A stretch of 64,000 nt of DNA from an uncultured Eubacteriales bacterium. GTDB taxonomy: Bacteria > Bacillota > Clostridia > Oscillospirales > Oscillospiraceae. Below, one piece after another: positions 1-8,861 of this stretch; the stretch's first letter is position 1; the number at the start of each line of letters is the position of its first letter. The notes beneath the pieces are model-generated. The model ran no database searches. It saw only the letters and a program-made list of their open reading frames with translations, and was not told the origin of the DNA. Location: the NCBI GenBank assembly GCA_900317905.1, contig ONIN01000005.1, positions 25,502 through 89,501 on the forward strand. Reading direction: 5' to 3'. Made by a program: the position numbers and the translations under genes.

Positions 1-1
1 C

Positions 2-202
2 GATCACCCCGAACCCGCCGGGATCACCAAGCAGGACTTCTATCGCTGCGGCCTCTCCGGCGGAGCCGGCAGCGCTGAAAAGCGGGCAGAATTGATCCGG
101 GAGATGGAGCTGCCGGAGCACCTGAGCGCCAACGCGCTGCTGACGGCGATGAACCTTCTGATGACCCGCGAGGAGTTCCTTTCCCGGTACAACCAACAAT
201 GA
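2..202 (+). CDS. rnmV: Ribonuclease M5, C-terminal part (5' end outside the window)
   Basis: This open frame enters from the left edge and ends at TGA 200-202. The 66 visible residues match the C-terminal domain of RNase M5, which trims the 5S rRNA precursor: a TKQDFYRCGLSGG stretch followed by an ERR/KRAEL helix and a NALLTAMN-MTREEF end, as in the GLIGG..RRERLG..LLKIGYTNGKQL region of the Bacillus enzyme. The Toprim catalytic domain lies outside the window. A rho-independent terminator follows at 353-380. Confidence 0.8.
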   Translation, partial: DHPEPAGITKQDFYRCGLSGGAGSAEKRAELIREMELPEHLSANALLTAMNLLMTREEFLSRYNQQ

Positions 203-352
203 TTCCAATTTAGAACTGCCTGTCGGAAAATCATTCATTTAACGTGCTAATGTGGATATTCTCACAATTTTTCATGCATGTTGCATAAACAAAAAAAGAC
301 ACAAACCGACTTCTTTGTGTTAAATTCATAACGCCGTCAAGTTGTATAAAAT

Positions 353-380
353 ACCCTCCTTTTGGGAGGGTGTTTTTTTT
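353..380 (+). terminator. Terminator after rnmV
   Basis: A 7-bp stem (ACCCTCC 353-359 with GGAGGGT 365-371), a TTTTG loop and eight T at 373-380 form a canonical intrinsic terminator about 150 bases after the rnmV stop. Confidence 0.85.
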
Positions 381-416
381 GAGAACGTCAAAAATGAATA
401 AAATATGAACAATTCC

Positions 417-445
417 TTGCGAAATTCATGATTTAGGTGTAAAAT
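417..445 (+). promoter_or_regulatory. Sigma-A promoter of the NSS transporter
   Basis: TTGCGA (417-422), a 17-base spacer and TAAAAT (440-445) lie downstream of the rnmV terminator. The match to consensus is moderate, but this is the best candidate in the gap. Confidence 0.5.
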
Positions 446-565
446 TAACACTGTCCTTATAGTTCCTGTTGCGATCTTATAGTGGGACGCCGGTTGCGGT
501 TTCCGACGGCCCCGGGCAACGGGACGCAGTTTGCATTGGGAAAAATGGAAATGGAGGAATTTTCT

Positions 566-2089
566 ATGGCGAAACAATCCGTGCCGGTGCCGGATCATGG
601 CAATGATCGCGGCTCATTCGGCTCGAACCTCGGCTTCCTGCTCTCTGCCATCGGCTCTGCGGTCGGCCTCGGCAACATCTGGGGCTTCCCGTACAAGATG
701 GGCAAGAGCGGCGGCTTTACGTTCCTGCTGATCTACCTGCTGCTGGCTGTCTTTGTCGGCTTCGTTATCATGCTGGGCGAGCTTTCACTCGGCCGCAAGA
801 CGGGCTTCGGCCCCGTGAATGCATACGCTGCTGTGTCCAAGAAGTTCAAGTGGGCCGGCTGGCTGGGCGTCATCGTTCCGTTCCTGGTCATGACGTTCTA
901 CTCCGTCCTCGGCGGCTACTGCATCTACTACATCATCGTGAACGTGATCGGCCTGTTCTCGGGCGGTGCTCCCGGCAACGAGGTCTTCGGCGCTCTGCTG
1001 ACGACTCCGGGCTTCGGCATCGGCTGCACCCTGCTGTTCATGCTCATCTGCTACTTCATCAACCGCAACGGCGTTGGCGGCGGCATCGAGAAGTTCAACG
1101 AGATCGGCATGCCCGCTCTGTTCGTCCTGCTCGTCATCGTCATCATCCGCTCTCTGACCATGAAGTATGCTTCCGTCGGTCTGAAGTTCATGTTCGTCCC
1201 CGGCTTCTCCACCAAGGAGATCGTCATTGACGGCGTGAGCTACGGCTCCTTCGCTGAGGCCAGCCCCAGCTGGCTGAGCGTCCTGGCTACCGCTGCCGGT
1301 CAGATGTTCTTCTCCCTGTCTCTGGCAATGGGCGCCATGATCACCTATGGCTCCTACCTGAGCAAGAATGAGAGCCTGCCGAAGAACTCCGTCCTCATCG
1401 TCTGCGCCGATACCCTGGTCGCCATCATGGCCGGTATCGCTGTCATCCCCGCGGCTGTTGCCCACGGCATGGCGCAGATCGACGCTGGTGAGCTCACCTC
1501 CGTGGCTGAGATCAAGCTCAACGGCCCCGGCCTGCTGTTCAGCACCCTGCAGAACGTGTTCCACGACATGGGCGTTCTGGGCGCTGTCATCGGCCTGCTG
1601 TTCTTCGTCCTGGTTCTGATTGCTGCTGTCTCCTCCGCCATCTCTCTGGTCGAGGCTGTCAGCGTCACCTTCATCGACCGCGCCTCTGCCAAGGGCCACG
1701 AGGTCAGCCGTCCCCGTACCGTCGGTATCGTCTGCGTTGTCATCATGATCTTCGCGATCTTCGTCTGCGTCGACGGTCTGGCTGAGCGTCCCTTCACTCC
1801 CGCCGATATGTTCGGCTGGAAGGTCGGTACCTGGAACGACTGCTGGCTCGACTTCATGGATGTGTGGTCTGAGGGTATCGCAATGCCGCTCGGCGCTCTG
1901 TTCATGGCGCTGATGATCGGCTACGAGCTGAAGCCGAAGTTCTTCGAAGACGAGATCAAGACCGGTTCCAACGCCGGTGCTGGTCTGATGGGCTTCTGGG
2001 GCTTCTGCATGAAGATCGTTGTTCCCATCGTCATGGTCTTCGTTCTGCTGGTGCAGATCAGCGGCTTCTTCGATCTGGGCTGGTTCTAA
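566..2089 (+). CDS. Sodium-dependent transporter, NSS (SNF) family
   Basis: A 507-residue integral membrane protein of the neurotransmitter:sodium symporter family, predicted to take up an amino acid or related solute with Na+. The N-terminal signature SNLGFLLSAIGSAVGLGNIWGFPY, the unwound TM1 sodium/substrate site, begins at about residue 14. About eleven to twelve hydrophobic helices follow, including the GYCIYY and GAMITYGSY segments. ATG 566 is chosen because GGAGGA at 554-559 sits six bases upstream; upstream in-frame starts lack an RBS. The gene is monocistronic, between its own promoter and a strong terminator. The substrate cannot be told from sequence. Confidence 0.9.
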   Translation: MAKQSVPVPDHGNDRGSFGSNLGFLLSAIGSAVGLGNIWGFPYKMGKSGGFTFLLIYLLLAVFVGFVIMLGELSLGRKTGFGPVNAYAAVSKKFKWAGWLGVIVPFLVMTFYSVLGGYCIYYIIVNVIGLFSGGAPGNEVFGALLTTPGFGIGCTLLFMLICYFINRNGVGGGIEKFNEIGMPALFVLLVIVIIRSLTMKYASVGLKFMFVPGFSTKEIVIDGVSYGSFAEASPSWLSVLATAAGQMFFSLSLAMGAMITYGSYLSKNESLPKNSVLIVCADTLVAIMAGIAVIPAAVAHGMAQIDAGELTSVAEIKLNGPGLLFSTLQNVFHDMGVLGAVIGLLFFVLVLIAAVSSAISLVEAVSVTFIDRASAKGHEVSRPRTVGIVCVVIMIFAIFVCVDGLAERPFTPADMFGWKVGTWNDCWLDFMDVWSEGIAMPLGALFMALMIGYELKPKFFEDEIKTGSNAGAGLMGFWGFCMKIVVPIVMVFVLLVQISGFFDLGWF

Positions 2090-2127
2090 TCCAGATTTCA
2101 GAAACCTGAACACCGTATAAAACCGCA

Positions 2128-2159
2128 TGCCCCCACAGCTTTCGCTGTGGGGGCATTTT
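2128..2159 (+). terminator. Terminator of the NSS transporter gene
   Basis: A perfect 12-bp stem (2128-2139 with 2144-2155) around a TTTC loop is followed by TTTT. Confidence 0.85.
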
Positions 2160-2160
2160 C

Positions 2161-2294
2161 TCACTCGGAAAACGCAGTTTTCCGAGTGAAGCATTTTGAA
2201 AGGGATTTTTGGCGCAAGTGCGACTTGCGAAAGAAAAATCCCTTTCTCCATGAGCGGTATTTTGCCTCCCGAAACAAGTTCCGGGGGGCAAAAT
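2161..2294 (-). repeat. Copy A of a three-hairpin intergenic repeat
   Basis: Read on the minus strand, this element starts at about 2294. Hairpin one has arms ATTTTGCC and GGCAAAAT around CCCGGAACTTGTTTCGGG. Hairpin two has arms GAAAGGGATTTTT and AAAAATCCCTTTC enclosing TTTCGCAAGT-CGC-ACTTGCG. Hairpin three (2161-2189) has arms CACTCGGAAAAC and GTTTTCCGAGTG. The first two hairpins, about 110 bases, recur in opposite orientation at 4665-4775 at roughly 80% identity, with paired changes in the stem. No protein is encoded. It may be a MITE/REP-like element or a structured RNA. Confidence 0.75.
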
Positions 2295-2613
2295 GAAACG
2301 CATGATGAAAATAGCGTTTAAAACAAAAAACGCGCCTTTCGGCACGTGCATAAAAATATTCCGCAGCGACGTTGGGAATCGTCCGTTTTTCCGGTACGGG
2401 AGGAGATAGAGGTAGGTAGGTGATAACAAAGGAGAAAGCAAATTGTACCGGCCCGTCGCCGCTGCGAAAGGTTGAGTTTAGTTTACGGCGATTTCGACCA
2501 TTCGTCAATCGGCAGATTTCACAAAATTCAGCCATTTAAAGGGAAATCGTTTTCCAATCAATTAAAAATGGCGAAAAAAACGGCAGATTCATCGGAAATC
2601 CGTTAAATTCCGG
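2295..2613. other. Non-coding stretch upstream of galE
   Basis: This is the rest of the ~590-base gap between the NSS gene and galE. It is AT-richer than the genes around it. I see no convincing ORF, tRNA or known RNA motif here, only the galE promoter at its right end. Confidence 0.5.
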
Positions 2614-2642
2614 TTGCACAATCGCCGGTTTTTCGCTACAAT
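2614..2642 (+). promoter_or_regulatory. galE promoter
   Basis: TTGCAC (2614-2619), a 17-base spacer and TACAAT (2637-2642) lie 35 bases before the galE start. Confidence 0.65.
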
Positions 2643-2677
2643 GGGAAACGAGAAAACAAACCTTGGGAGGTTTTATT

Positions 2678-3697
<1,020 letters not shown>

Positions 3698-3710
3698 GTC
3701 GAAAAGACGA

Positions 3711-3739
3711 TTGCATTTCTTTGGCGGATCGTATAGAAT
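3711..3739 (+). promoter_or_regulatory. Promoter of the HAD hydrolase gene
   Basis: TTGCAT (3711-3716), a 17-base spacer and TAGAAT (3734-3739), shortly after the galE stop. Confidence 0.55.
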
Positions 3740-3782
3740 AGAGAAAATATCCTAAATACTGGAGAATACAGGGAGGAACCAC

Positions 3783-4613
3783 ATGACGGACTATCAGAAA
3801 ATCATTGACACGCAGCTGTTTTTGCTGGATATGGACGGAACCCTCTATCTGGGCGACGACGTGTTCCCCTGCGCGGTGGACTTCATCCACTCCATCGCTG
3901 AGACCGGCCGCAAGTATATCTACCTCACCAACAACTCCTCCCGCGCCGGCGTGGACTACATCACCCGTCTGCGGAAGCTGGGCTTCCCCTGCGAGGCGGA
4001 GAACGTCTTCACCTCCGGCATGGCCACCGGTGAGTTCCTGAACCAGCAGTACCCCGGTGCCAAGGTCTATCTGGCCGGCACCAAGGCCTTCTACCGCGAG
4101 CTGAAGAGCTACGGCATCGACCTGGTCAACGACGAGAACGGCCACACCGACGCCTTCGACGTGGACGTGGTGGTGCAGGGCTTCGATACTGAGCTGGTCT
4201 ATGAAAAGCTGGACAAGGCCGTCCACTTCCTCAGAAGAGGCGCCAAGTTCATCGCCGCCAACCCCGACTGGGTCTGCCCCATGGCAGCAGGAGAGGTGCT
4301 CCCCGACTGCGGCAGCATCTGCGCGCTGCTGACCGCCTCCACCGGCGTGGAGCCGGAGTATATCGGCAAGCCCAACCGCAACATGATCGACGTGGTCTCC
4401 AAGATGACCGGTATCCCCAACGAGAACATCTGCGCCGTGGGCGACCGGCTCTACACCGACATCGCCGTGGCGAAGAACGCCGGCAGCGTCTCCATCTGCG
4501 TCCTCAGCGGTGAGAGCAGCGAGGCCGACATCGAGGCCAGCGACGTCAAGCCCGATTACGTCCTCCAGGACGTCGGAGAGATCGCCAAGATCCTCCGCGC
4601 CGCACAGAAATAA
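3783..4613 (+). CDS. HAD-superfamily phosphatase, subfamily IIA (NagD-like)
   Basis: A 276-residue cytosolic hydrolase. The nucleophile motif DMDGT is at residues 16-20, with D16 as nucleophile and D18 as acid/base. The LTNNSS motif II follows, then a large C2-type cap, and the GDRLYTD motif near the C terminus binds Mg2+. Length and architecture match NagD/AraL-type sugar- and nucleotide-phosphate phosphatases. The substrate cannot be assigned; a housekeeping role in clearing phosphometabolites is usual for the family. GGGAGGAACCAC precedes ATG 3783. Confidence 0.88.
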   Translation: MTDYQKIIDTQLFLLDMDGTLYLGDDVFPCAVDFIHSIAETGRKYIYLTNNSSRAGVDYITRLRKLGFPCEAENVFTSGMATGEFLNQQYPGAKVYLAGTKAFYRELKSYGIDLVNDENGHTDAFDVDVVVQGFDTELVYEKLDKAVHFLRRGAKFIAANPDWVCPMAAGEVLPDCGSICALLTASTGVEPEYIGKPNRNMIDVVSKMTGIPNENICAVGDRLYTDIAVAKNAGSVSICVLSGESSEADIEASDVKPDYVLQDVGEIAKILRAAQK

Positions 4614-4622
4614 ATCAATTGA

Positions 4623-4659
4623 AATAACAGGTTGCCTCACAACGAGACAACCTGTTATT
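4623..4659 (+). terminator. Stem-loop after the HAD hydrolase gene
   Basis: A 12-bp stem (4623-4634 with 4648-4659) around a 13-base loop, followed by AT-rich sequence. The U-run is weak, so terminator function is likely but not certain. Confidence 0.6.
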
Positions 4660-4664
4660 ATATC

Positions 4665-4775
4665 TATTTTGCCCCCGGAACTTGTTTCGGGGAGCAAAAT
4701 ACTTTACACGAAGAAATGAATTTTTCTTTTCGCAAGTTGCACTTGCGCCAAAAAATCATTTCGAAGTGCTGTACC
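4665..4775 (+). repeat. Copy B of the intergenic hairpin repeat
   Basis: This copy is on the plus strand and matches the reverse complement of 2161-2294. Hairpin one spans about 4667-4700, with the shared core GGAACTTGTTTCGG. Hairpin two has arms GAAATGA-ATTTTT and AAAAAAT-CATTTC around CGCAAGT-TGC-ACTTGCG. Where copy A has GGG pairing with CCC, this copy has TGA pairing with TCA, so the stem is conserved through compensating changes. The element sits between two convergent transcripts and abuts the rplL terminator. Confidence 0.75.
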
Positions 4776-4779
4776 AACG

Positions 4780-4814
4780 AAAAATCCGCTGTCTCTATAA
4801 GACAGCGGATTTTT
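4780..4814 (-). terminator. Terminator of rplJ-rplL (bidirectional)
   Basis: A perfect 15-bp stem (4780-4794 with 4800-4814), a five-base loop and A/T runs on both sides. It can end rplL on the minus strand and the convergent plus-strand transcript. Confidence 0.9.
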
Positions 4815-4826
4815 GTTGAGCAAAAA

Positions 4827-5204
4827 TTACTTGAGCTCGACGGTAGCGCCGGCAGCTTCGAGCTTGGCCTTGATCTCCTCGGCCTCGTCCTTGGAAGCCT
4901 GCTCCTTGATGACGGCGGGCAGACCCTCGACCTTCGCCTTGGCCTCAGCCAGGCCCAGACCGGTGATGCCGCGGACTTCCTTGATGACGTTGATCTTCTT
5001 GTCGCCGAAGCTGGTCATGACAACGTCAAACTCGGTCTTCTCCTCGGCGGCAGCAGCCTCGCCACCAGCTGCGGGAGCAGCGGCGACAGCGGCAGCGGCG
5101 GAAACGCCGAAGACGTCCTCGATCTCGTGAACGAGCTCTGCGAGCTCCATAACAGTAAGCGCTTTGATCTCCTCGATCATAGCAGTGACTTTTTCGCTAG
5201 CCAT
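4827..5204 (-). CDS. rplL: 50S ribosomal protein L7/L12
   Basis: A 125-residue stalk protein that recruits translational GTPases to the ribosome. The N-terminal dimerisation helices ([21 protein letters not shown]) lead into an Ala/Glu-rich hinge at about residues 35-58. The C-terminal domain carries the EKTEFDVV and [23 protein letters not shown] signature, the factor-binding surface. It lies 44 bases downstream of rplJ in the standard order and is controlled by the L10 leader. Confidence 0.97.
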   Translation of the reverse strand: MASEKVTAMIEEIKALTVMELAELVHEIEDVFGVSAAAAVAAAPAAGGEAAAAEEKTEFDVVMTSFGDKKINVIKEVRGITGLGLAEAKAKVEGLPAVIKEQASKDEAEEIKAKLEAAGATVELK

Positions 5205-5248
5205 GTTGGGAATCCTCCTAAATAATATTTTTGTAAGTGTGCAGCTTC

Positions 5249-5806
5249 TTACTCAGCTGCGGGAGCGGCCTCCTCAGCGGGAGCCTCTTCAGCGGCGGTC
5301 TCGATGGAGCCGCCCTTCTGCTCCAGAACCTGGCCAAGCACGACGGCGAGGCTGGTGATGGGAGCGAGCATGGTGCCCAGCACCTGGGAGTACAGCGCGT
5401 TCTTGTTGGGAATCGCGGCGACCTGTGCGATCTCAGCCTCGGTGAGAACCTTACCCTCCAGGAAAGCGCCCTTGATTTCGAACTTGTCGTTCATCTTCTT
5501 GGCGGCCTCGCTGATCAGGCGGATCGGGATGATGGGATCGCTGCTGCTGGTGGCGAGAGACGTGGTGCCGTTCAGGATGTCATCGAGGGCGCCCAGACCG
5601 GTCTCATCCAGAGCACGACGGACGAGTGTGTTCTTAACGACAGTGTACTCGACCTCGTTCTGGCGCAGATCTCTGCGCAGAGCCGTATCCTCGGCAACGC
5701 TGATGCCCTTGTAATCGACGAAAACGCCGCCGGTGGCGCCATTCAGACGCTCAACCAGAGCTGCGACGATGGCCTGTTTCTCGCTCAGGACTTTTGCGTT
5801 CGGCAT
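5249..5806 (-). CDS. rplJ: 50S ribosomal protein L10
   Basis: A 185-residue stalk base protein that binds 23S rRNA and anchors L7/L12 dimers. The N-terminal domain shows the usual [17 protein letters not shown] and KNTLVRRAL segments. The C terminus ends in an Ala/Glu-rich helix where L7/L12 docks. The gene follows an L10 leader and attenuator, so its product probably represses its own operon by binding the nascent leader. Confidence 0.97.
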   Translation of the reverse strand: MPNAKVLSEKQAIVAALVERLNGATGGVFVDYKGISVAEDTALRRDLRQNEVEYTVVKNTLVRRALDETGLGALDDILNGTTSLATSSSDPIIPIRLISEAAKKMNDKFEIKGAFLEGKVLTEAEIAQVAAIPNKNALYSQVLGTMLAPITSLAVVLGQVLEQKGGSIETAAEEAPAEEAAPAAE

Positions 5807-5846
5807 TGTGGTGTTTCACCTCCGGAAAAATAGGATCACACGCTCG

Positions 5847-5877
5847 AAAAAACCCTCGAAGCAGAATGCTCCGAGGG
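5847..5877 (-). terminator. Attenuator hairpin of the L10 leader
   Basis: On the minus strand, CCCTCG and AGCA pair with TGCT and CGAGGG (5853-5877), followed by six T (5847-5852). It lies between the leader aptamer and rplJ, where it would stop transcription when L10 is in excess. Confidence 0.85.
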
Positions 5878-5879
5878 CA

Positions 5880-5945
5880 AAGAATCATCAATTACTGATG
5901 CATCCTCGGCAGGATTTACCGCTTTCGCGACCTGCTGTCTTTGGA
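5880..5945 (-). ncRNA. Ribosomal protein L10 leader
   Basis: On the minus strand, a GACAGCAGGT arm, a GCGAAAGCGG hairpin, TAAATCCTGCCGAGG and a second helix reproduce the conserved Firmicutes L10 leader, which mimics the L10-binding site of 23S rRNA. It is transcribed from a consensus promoter at 5956-5984 and runs into a terminator before rplJ. Confidence 0.85.
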
Positions 5946-5955
5946 GCGCTAGAAC

Positions 5956-5984
5956 AATATAGCAGAAAAACGCTGGGCTGTCAA
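5956..5984 (-). promoter_or_regulatory. rplJ-rplL promoter
   Basis: On the minus strand, a perfect TTGACA (5979-5984), a 17-base spacer and TATATT (5956-5961). Confidence 0.85.
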
Positions 5985-6002
5985 GGGTTTTTGAGAAATT
6001 TC

Positions 6003-6731
6003 TCAAAGATTTCCGGTGCCGTACATAAGAGCGGTTAATGCCACCACCGGGGCGGTCTCGCATCTGAGGATCCGGGGGCCCATGGCGCAGATGCTGAGGC
6101 CAACCTGTCGCGCCAGCTCCGCCTCGAAGGGCTCAAATCCGCCCTCGGGCCCGGTGATGATGGCGGCGGTCTCGGCGTCGGGCTTTGCCTCCACGGCTTC
6201 ACGGATGGAGATCCGGTCGCCGGTCTCATAGAGGAACAGCCCCAGATCGCAGTGGACGGCCTTGTTCAGCACCTCGCCGAAATCCTCCAGATAGGAGACA
6301 TGGGGGATCACGCCGCGGCCGGACTGCTTGGCGGCCTCCTCGGCGATGCGGCGCCAGCGCTCCAGCTTCTTTTCGATGTTGTTGGGCTTGGCGATGCAGC
6401 GGGTGCATTGGAAGAAAAAAATGTCCGCCGCGCCGGCCTCGGTGCACTTCTGCACCAGATAGTCCCCGCGCTCGCCCTTGGGCAGCCCTGCCAGAACCGT
6501 GGTGCGGACGCTGGGCTCCGCCGCCGAGGGCTCGGAGCGGAGGATCTCCACCTCGGCGGAACCCTCGCCCACGTGGAGGATGTTTCCGATGTAGTCGGTG
6601 CCGTCGCCGTCGCAGAGGGTGACTTCCTCGCCGGGCCGCAGCCGCAGCACTTTAATGTGCTCGGCGTCCTTGCCCTGAATGACGGCTCTGGCGCCGGTGA
6701 GGTTGGTGCCTGCCATGAAAAATCTAGCCAT
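6003..6731 (-). CDS. rsmE: 16S rRNA (uracil1498-N3)-methyltransferase
   Basis: A 242-residue SPOUT methyltransferase that methylates U1498 of 16S rRNA with SAM. The N-terminal PUA-like domain (RFFMAG..., HIKVLRLRPGE) is followed by the trefoil-knot domain with TEAGAADIFF, ITGPEGGFE and the knot end RILRCETAPVVAL. The start is next to the rlmA-type stop, which makes a two-gene rRNA-modification operon. Confidence 0.93.
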   Translation of the reverse strand: MARFFMAGTNLTGARAVIQGKDAEHIKVLRLRPGEEVTLCDGDGTDYIGNILHVGEGSAEVEILRSEPSAAEPSVRTTVLAGLPKGERGDYLVQKCTEAGAADIFFFQCTRCIAKPNNIEKKLERWRRIAEEAAKQSGRGVIPHVSYLEDFGEVLNKAVHCDLGLFLYETGDRISIREAVEAKPDAETAAIITGPEGGFEPFEAELARQVGLSICAMGPRILRCETAPVVALTALMYGTGNL

Positions 6732-6732
6732 G

Positions 6733-7521
6733 TCAATCTCCCTTTTCGTAGGTTCCGAGAATAAATTCGATCTCCGTCTCCAGCTGCTCCACGCCCTGCA
6801 GCTTCGCGCGATCCCGTTCGGAGGTGTGGAAGTAATAGGGCGTCATGCGGAACACCGCCTCGATGTCCGCCGGGGTCTGGAGAGTGATCCGCGCGCTGAC
6901 CTTGTCTTTTTGCATCAGCCGCAGGGAAGTGGTCGGGGGCAGCTGCTCGTCGTTTTCGTAGGGGGTGTCGTATAAAAGCGCCTTCAACCCGAACAGATGC
7001 CGCGCCCCCGGCACCACGGTGATCAGCCGTCCGCCGGGCTTCAGCACCCGCGCAAACTCCGGCTCGTGGAAGGGCGCGAACAGGTGCGTGGCATAGTCCA
7101 TGGAGTTGCTTTCAATCGGGATCGCCGCCATGTTCGCCACGAAGTACGTGCCGCCGCCCCGCTTGGCCGCCAGCCGTACCATCTCTCTGGAGAGGTCGAA
7201 GCCGTAGACCGTGAGCTTCGGGTTCTCCGCCAGGGCAGCGGTGTAATACCCCTCGCCGCAGCAGATGTCCAGCAGGCTGCCCTCGGCGTCGGAGAACCGC
7301 TCCACCAGCGCGTCCTTCAGCGGCGCGAAGTAGCCGCGATTCAGAAAATCCCGCCGGGATCGGGCGGAGAACTTGTCGTCCCCCATGGAGTCGCCCGGCT
7401 TGGAGGTGCGCAGAAGGTTTACATAACCCTCCTTCGCCCGATCAAAGCTGTGCCCGTTTTCGCAGACATAGACGCGCTCCTGCAGCGTGAGTGTTTCGCC
7501 GCAGACCGGGCAGATCAGCAT
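6733..7521 (-). CDS. rlmA: 23S rRNA (guanine-N1)-methyltransferase, RlmA type
   Basis: A 262-residue SAM-dependent methyltransferase. The N-terminal zinc finger has C4, C7, C20 and H24. The KEGYVNLL and GDSMGDDKFSARSRRDFLNRGYFAPL stretches are characteristic of the RlmA family, which methylates G745 or G748 in helix 35. The Rossmann domain carries LLDICCGEGYYT and a THLFAPF catalytic loop. ATG 7521 is chosen because GGAGG (7530-7534) lies eight bases upstream. Which guanine is modified cannot be decided here. Confidence 0.85.
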   Translation of the reverse strand: MLICPVCGETLTLQERVYVCENGHSFDRAKEGYVNLLRTSKPGDSMGDDKFSARSRRDFLNRGYFAPLKDALVERFSDAEGSLLDICCGEGYYTAALAENPKLTVYGFDLSREMVRLAAKRGGGTYFVANMAAIPIESNSMDYATHLFAPFHEPEFARVLKPGGRLITVVPGARHLFGLKALLYDTPYENDEQLPPTTSLRLMQKDKVSARITLQTPADIEAVFRMTPYYFHTSERDRAKLQGVEQLETEIEFILGTYEKGD

Positions 7522-7649
7522 GGTGGTCACCTCCTGGGGAATGTATGCACCCAGCATATCACATCATCGTGGGAAAAACAAGAATCCTATTTTCAAATCC
7601 GGGAAATCGTGCTATACTGTTTTATTATCAATGAAAAGGAGCGGTGGCC

Positions 7650-8840
7650 ATGGAACGGACGAGAGTGGAGCTGCTGCCAAATGTGTGGCTCACGGCGGTG
7701 CGGGACCGGGAGCGGCCCCACAGCTGCCTCCGGGCGGCACTGGTGAGCCAGCTGGATCGGGAGAACGCCGGCATGAACGCACTGCTGCCGGACGTGCTGC
7801 TCTGCGGCAGCGCCCAGCATCCAGGCACTGAGCAGGTGCAGGCGGCGTTCAAGGCCCTCGGCGGGGAAGTGAAGCCCCTGGTGCGGAAATACGGCGAGAT
7901 CCAGACCGTGGGCATCGCCGCCACGGCGGCCAACGACCCCGCAAAGCTGGAGACCTTTGCCCAGAACTTCGCCAATCTGCTGCTGGCGCCGGACACCCGC
8001 TTCGGCCAGCTGAAGAAGGAATCTGTGGAGCTGGCCCTTCAAAAAGCAGAGGAGCGGGAGGATGTCGATCCCTTCGCGCCGCTGATCGGCCACCTCTGCG
8101 CCTTTGAGGACTTCGCCATCCCCGCCTTCGGAGATCTGCCGGAGGCCGGGCCGAACTTCTATCAGAAGCTCACCAAGCACTATCGTTCGTGGCTCGCCAC
8201 CTCTCCGGTGGAGCTCTATTACTGCGGCGCCGCCTCGGCGAAAGAGGTGGTGCGAGTGCTGACTGATGCCTTCGTGACCCTTCCCAGAGAGGAGCCGGAG
8301 GACGAGGAGCTGGAGTTGGGCACCGACGTGCGCCTGAACGCCATCGAAGCGGAGCCCAGGATCCTGGACGCCTCCGAGGAAGGGGCACACTGGTTCTCCG
8401 CAGGCTGGCGACTGGGGGACATGATGGAGGACCCCGACCCCGCCGTCGCGGAGGGGGTGGCCTGCGTCGTCGGCTATCTGGCGAGACTGGTGGAGCCGGA
8501 GGTGCGGCTGGATCTGCACAAGGGGCTTTTGATGCTCCGCTGCGAGACCGAGCCGGAGGAAGCCGAACTGAAGCTGGATCTGATGAAAAACATCGTGGAC
8601 ATCGTGAAGACCGGCGGCTTCTCGGCGGCGGCGCTGGATATGGGCAAGAAAGCCCGGATCGCGGCGCTGCTGGAGATCGAAGCGGACGACGCTTTGCTGG
8701 AGGATTTCTGGCTCAGCGAGACGCTTCTGGGGCTGGACTGGGCCCCGGACGAATACGCCGCCTTTCTGGAGGAGGTGTCCCCCGCCGAAGTGGTGAAGGC
8801 CGCTGCGGGACTGGAGCTGGACGCCGTCCTGTACAACTGA
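7650..8840 (+). CDS. M16-family peptidase homologue (YfmF-like), lacking the zinc site
   Basis: A 396-residue protein with the two-lobed M16 layout and remnants such as KALGGEVKPLVRKYGEIQTVGIAATAAN and the FYQKLTKHYRSWL linker region. The zinc motif HxxEH and its distal Glu are not visible, so it is probably catalytically dead, like the inactive half of M16B pairs. ATG 7650 follows AAAGGAG at a good distance. It precedes lgt by 21 bases. In related Clostridia two M16 genes often come before lgt; here the active partner is missing from this position. Confidence 0.65.
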   Translation: MERTRVELLPNVWLTAVRDRERPHSCLRAALVSQLDRENAGMNALLPDVLLCGSAQHPGTEQVQAAFKALGGEVKPLVRKYGEIQTVGIAATAANDPAKLETFAQNFANLLLAPDTRFGQLKKESVELALQKAEEREDVDPFAPLIGHLCAFEDFAIPAFGDLPEAGPNFYQKLTKHYRSWLATSPVELYYCGAASAKEVVRVLTDAFVTLPREEPEDEELELGTDVRLNAIEAEPRILDASEEGAHWFSAGWRLGDMMEDPDPAVAEGVACVVGYLARLVEPEVRLDLHKGLLMLRCETEPEEAELKLDLMKNIVDIVKTGGFSAAALDMGKKARIAALLEIEADDALLEDFWLSETLLGLDWAPDEYAAFLEEVSPAEVVKAAAGLELDAVLYN

Positions 8841-8861
8841 TTTCTCGGAAGGAGAACCATT

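Larger units (their letters stand above)
203..565 (+). other. Long intergenic region and leader of the NSS transporter
   Basis: This 363-base gap holds the rnmV terminator, a promoter (417-445) and a leader of roughly 110 bases before the transporter RBS. The leader contains GGGACGC twice (around 483 and 519) and a GC-rich middle that could fold. I recognise no known riboswitch in it. Confidence 0.5.

Noticed and set aside
482-565. Longer N terminus for the NSS transporter (GTG 482)
   Set aside because: No RBS, and the 28 extra residues are not NSS-like; ATG 566 has GGAGGA at the right distance.
785-2251. Long minus-strand open frame (488 codons) opposite the NSS transporter
   Set aside because: His/Asp/Gln-rich low-complexity product mirroring a hydrophobic gene, no RBS; a shadow of codon bias.
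2161-2535. Minus-strand ORFs of about 125 codons in the galE upstream gap
   Set aside because: They lie over the hairpin repeat and AT-rich DNA, with no RBS and no resemblance to a protein family.
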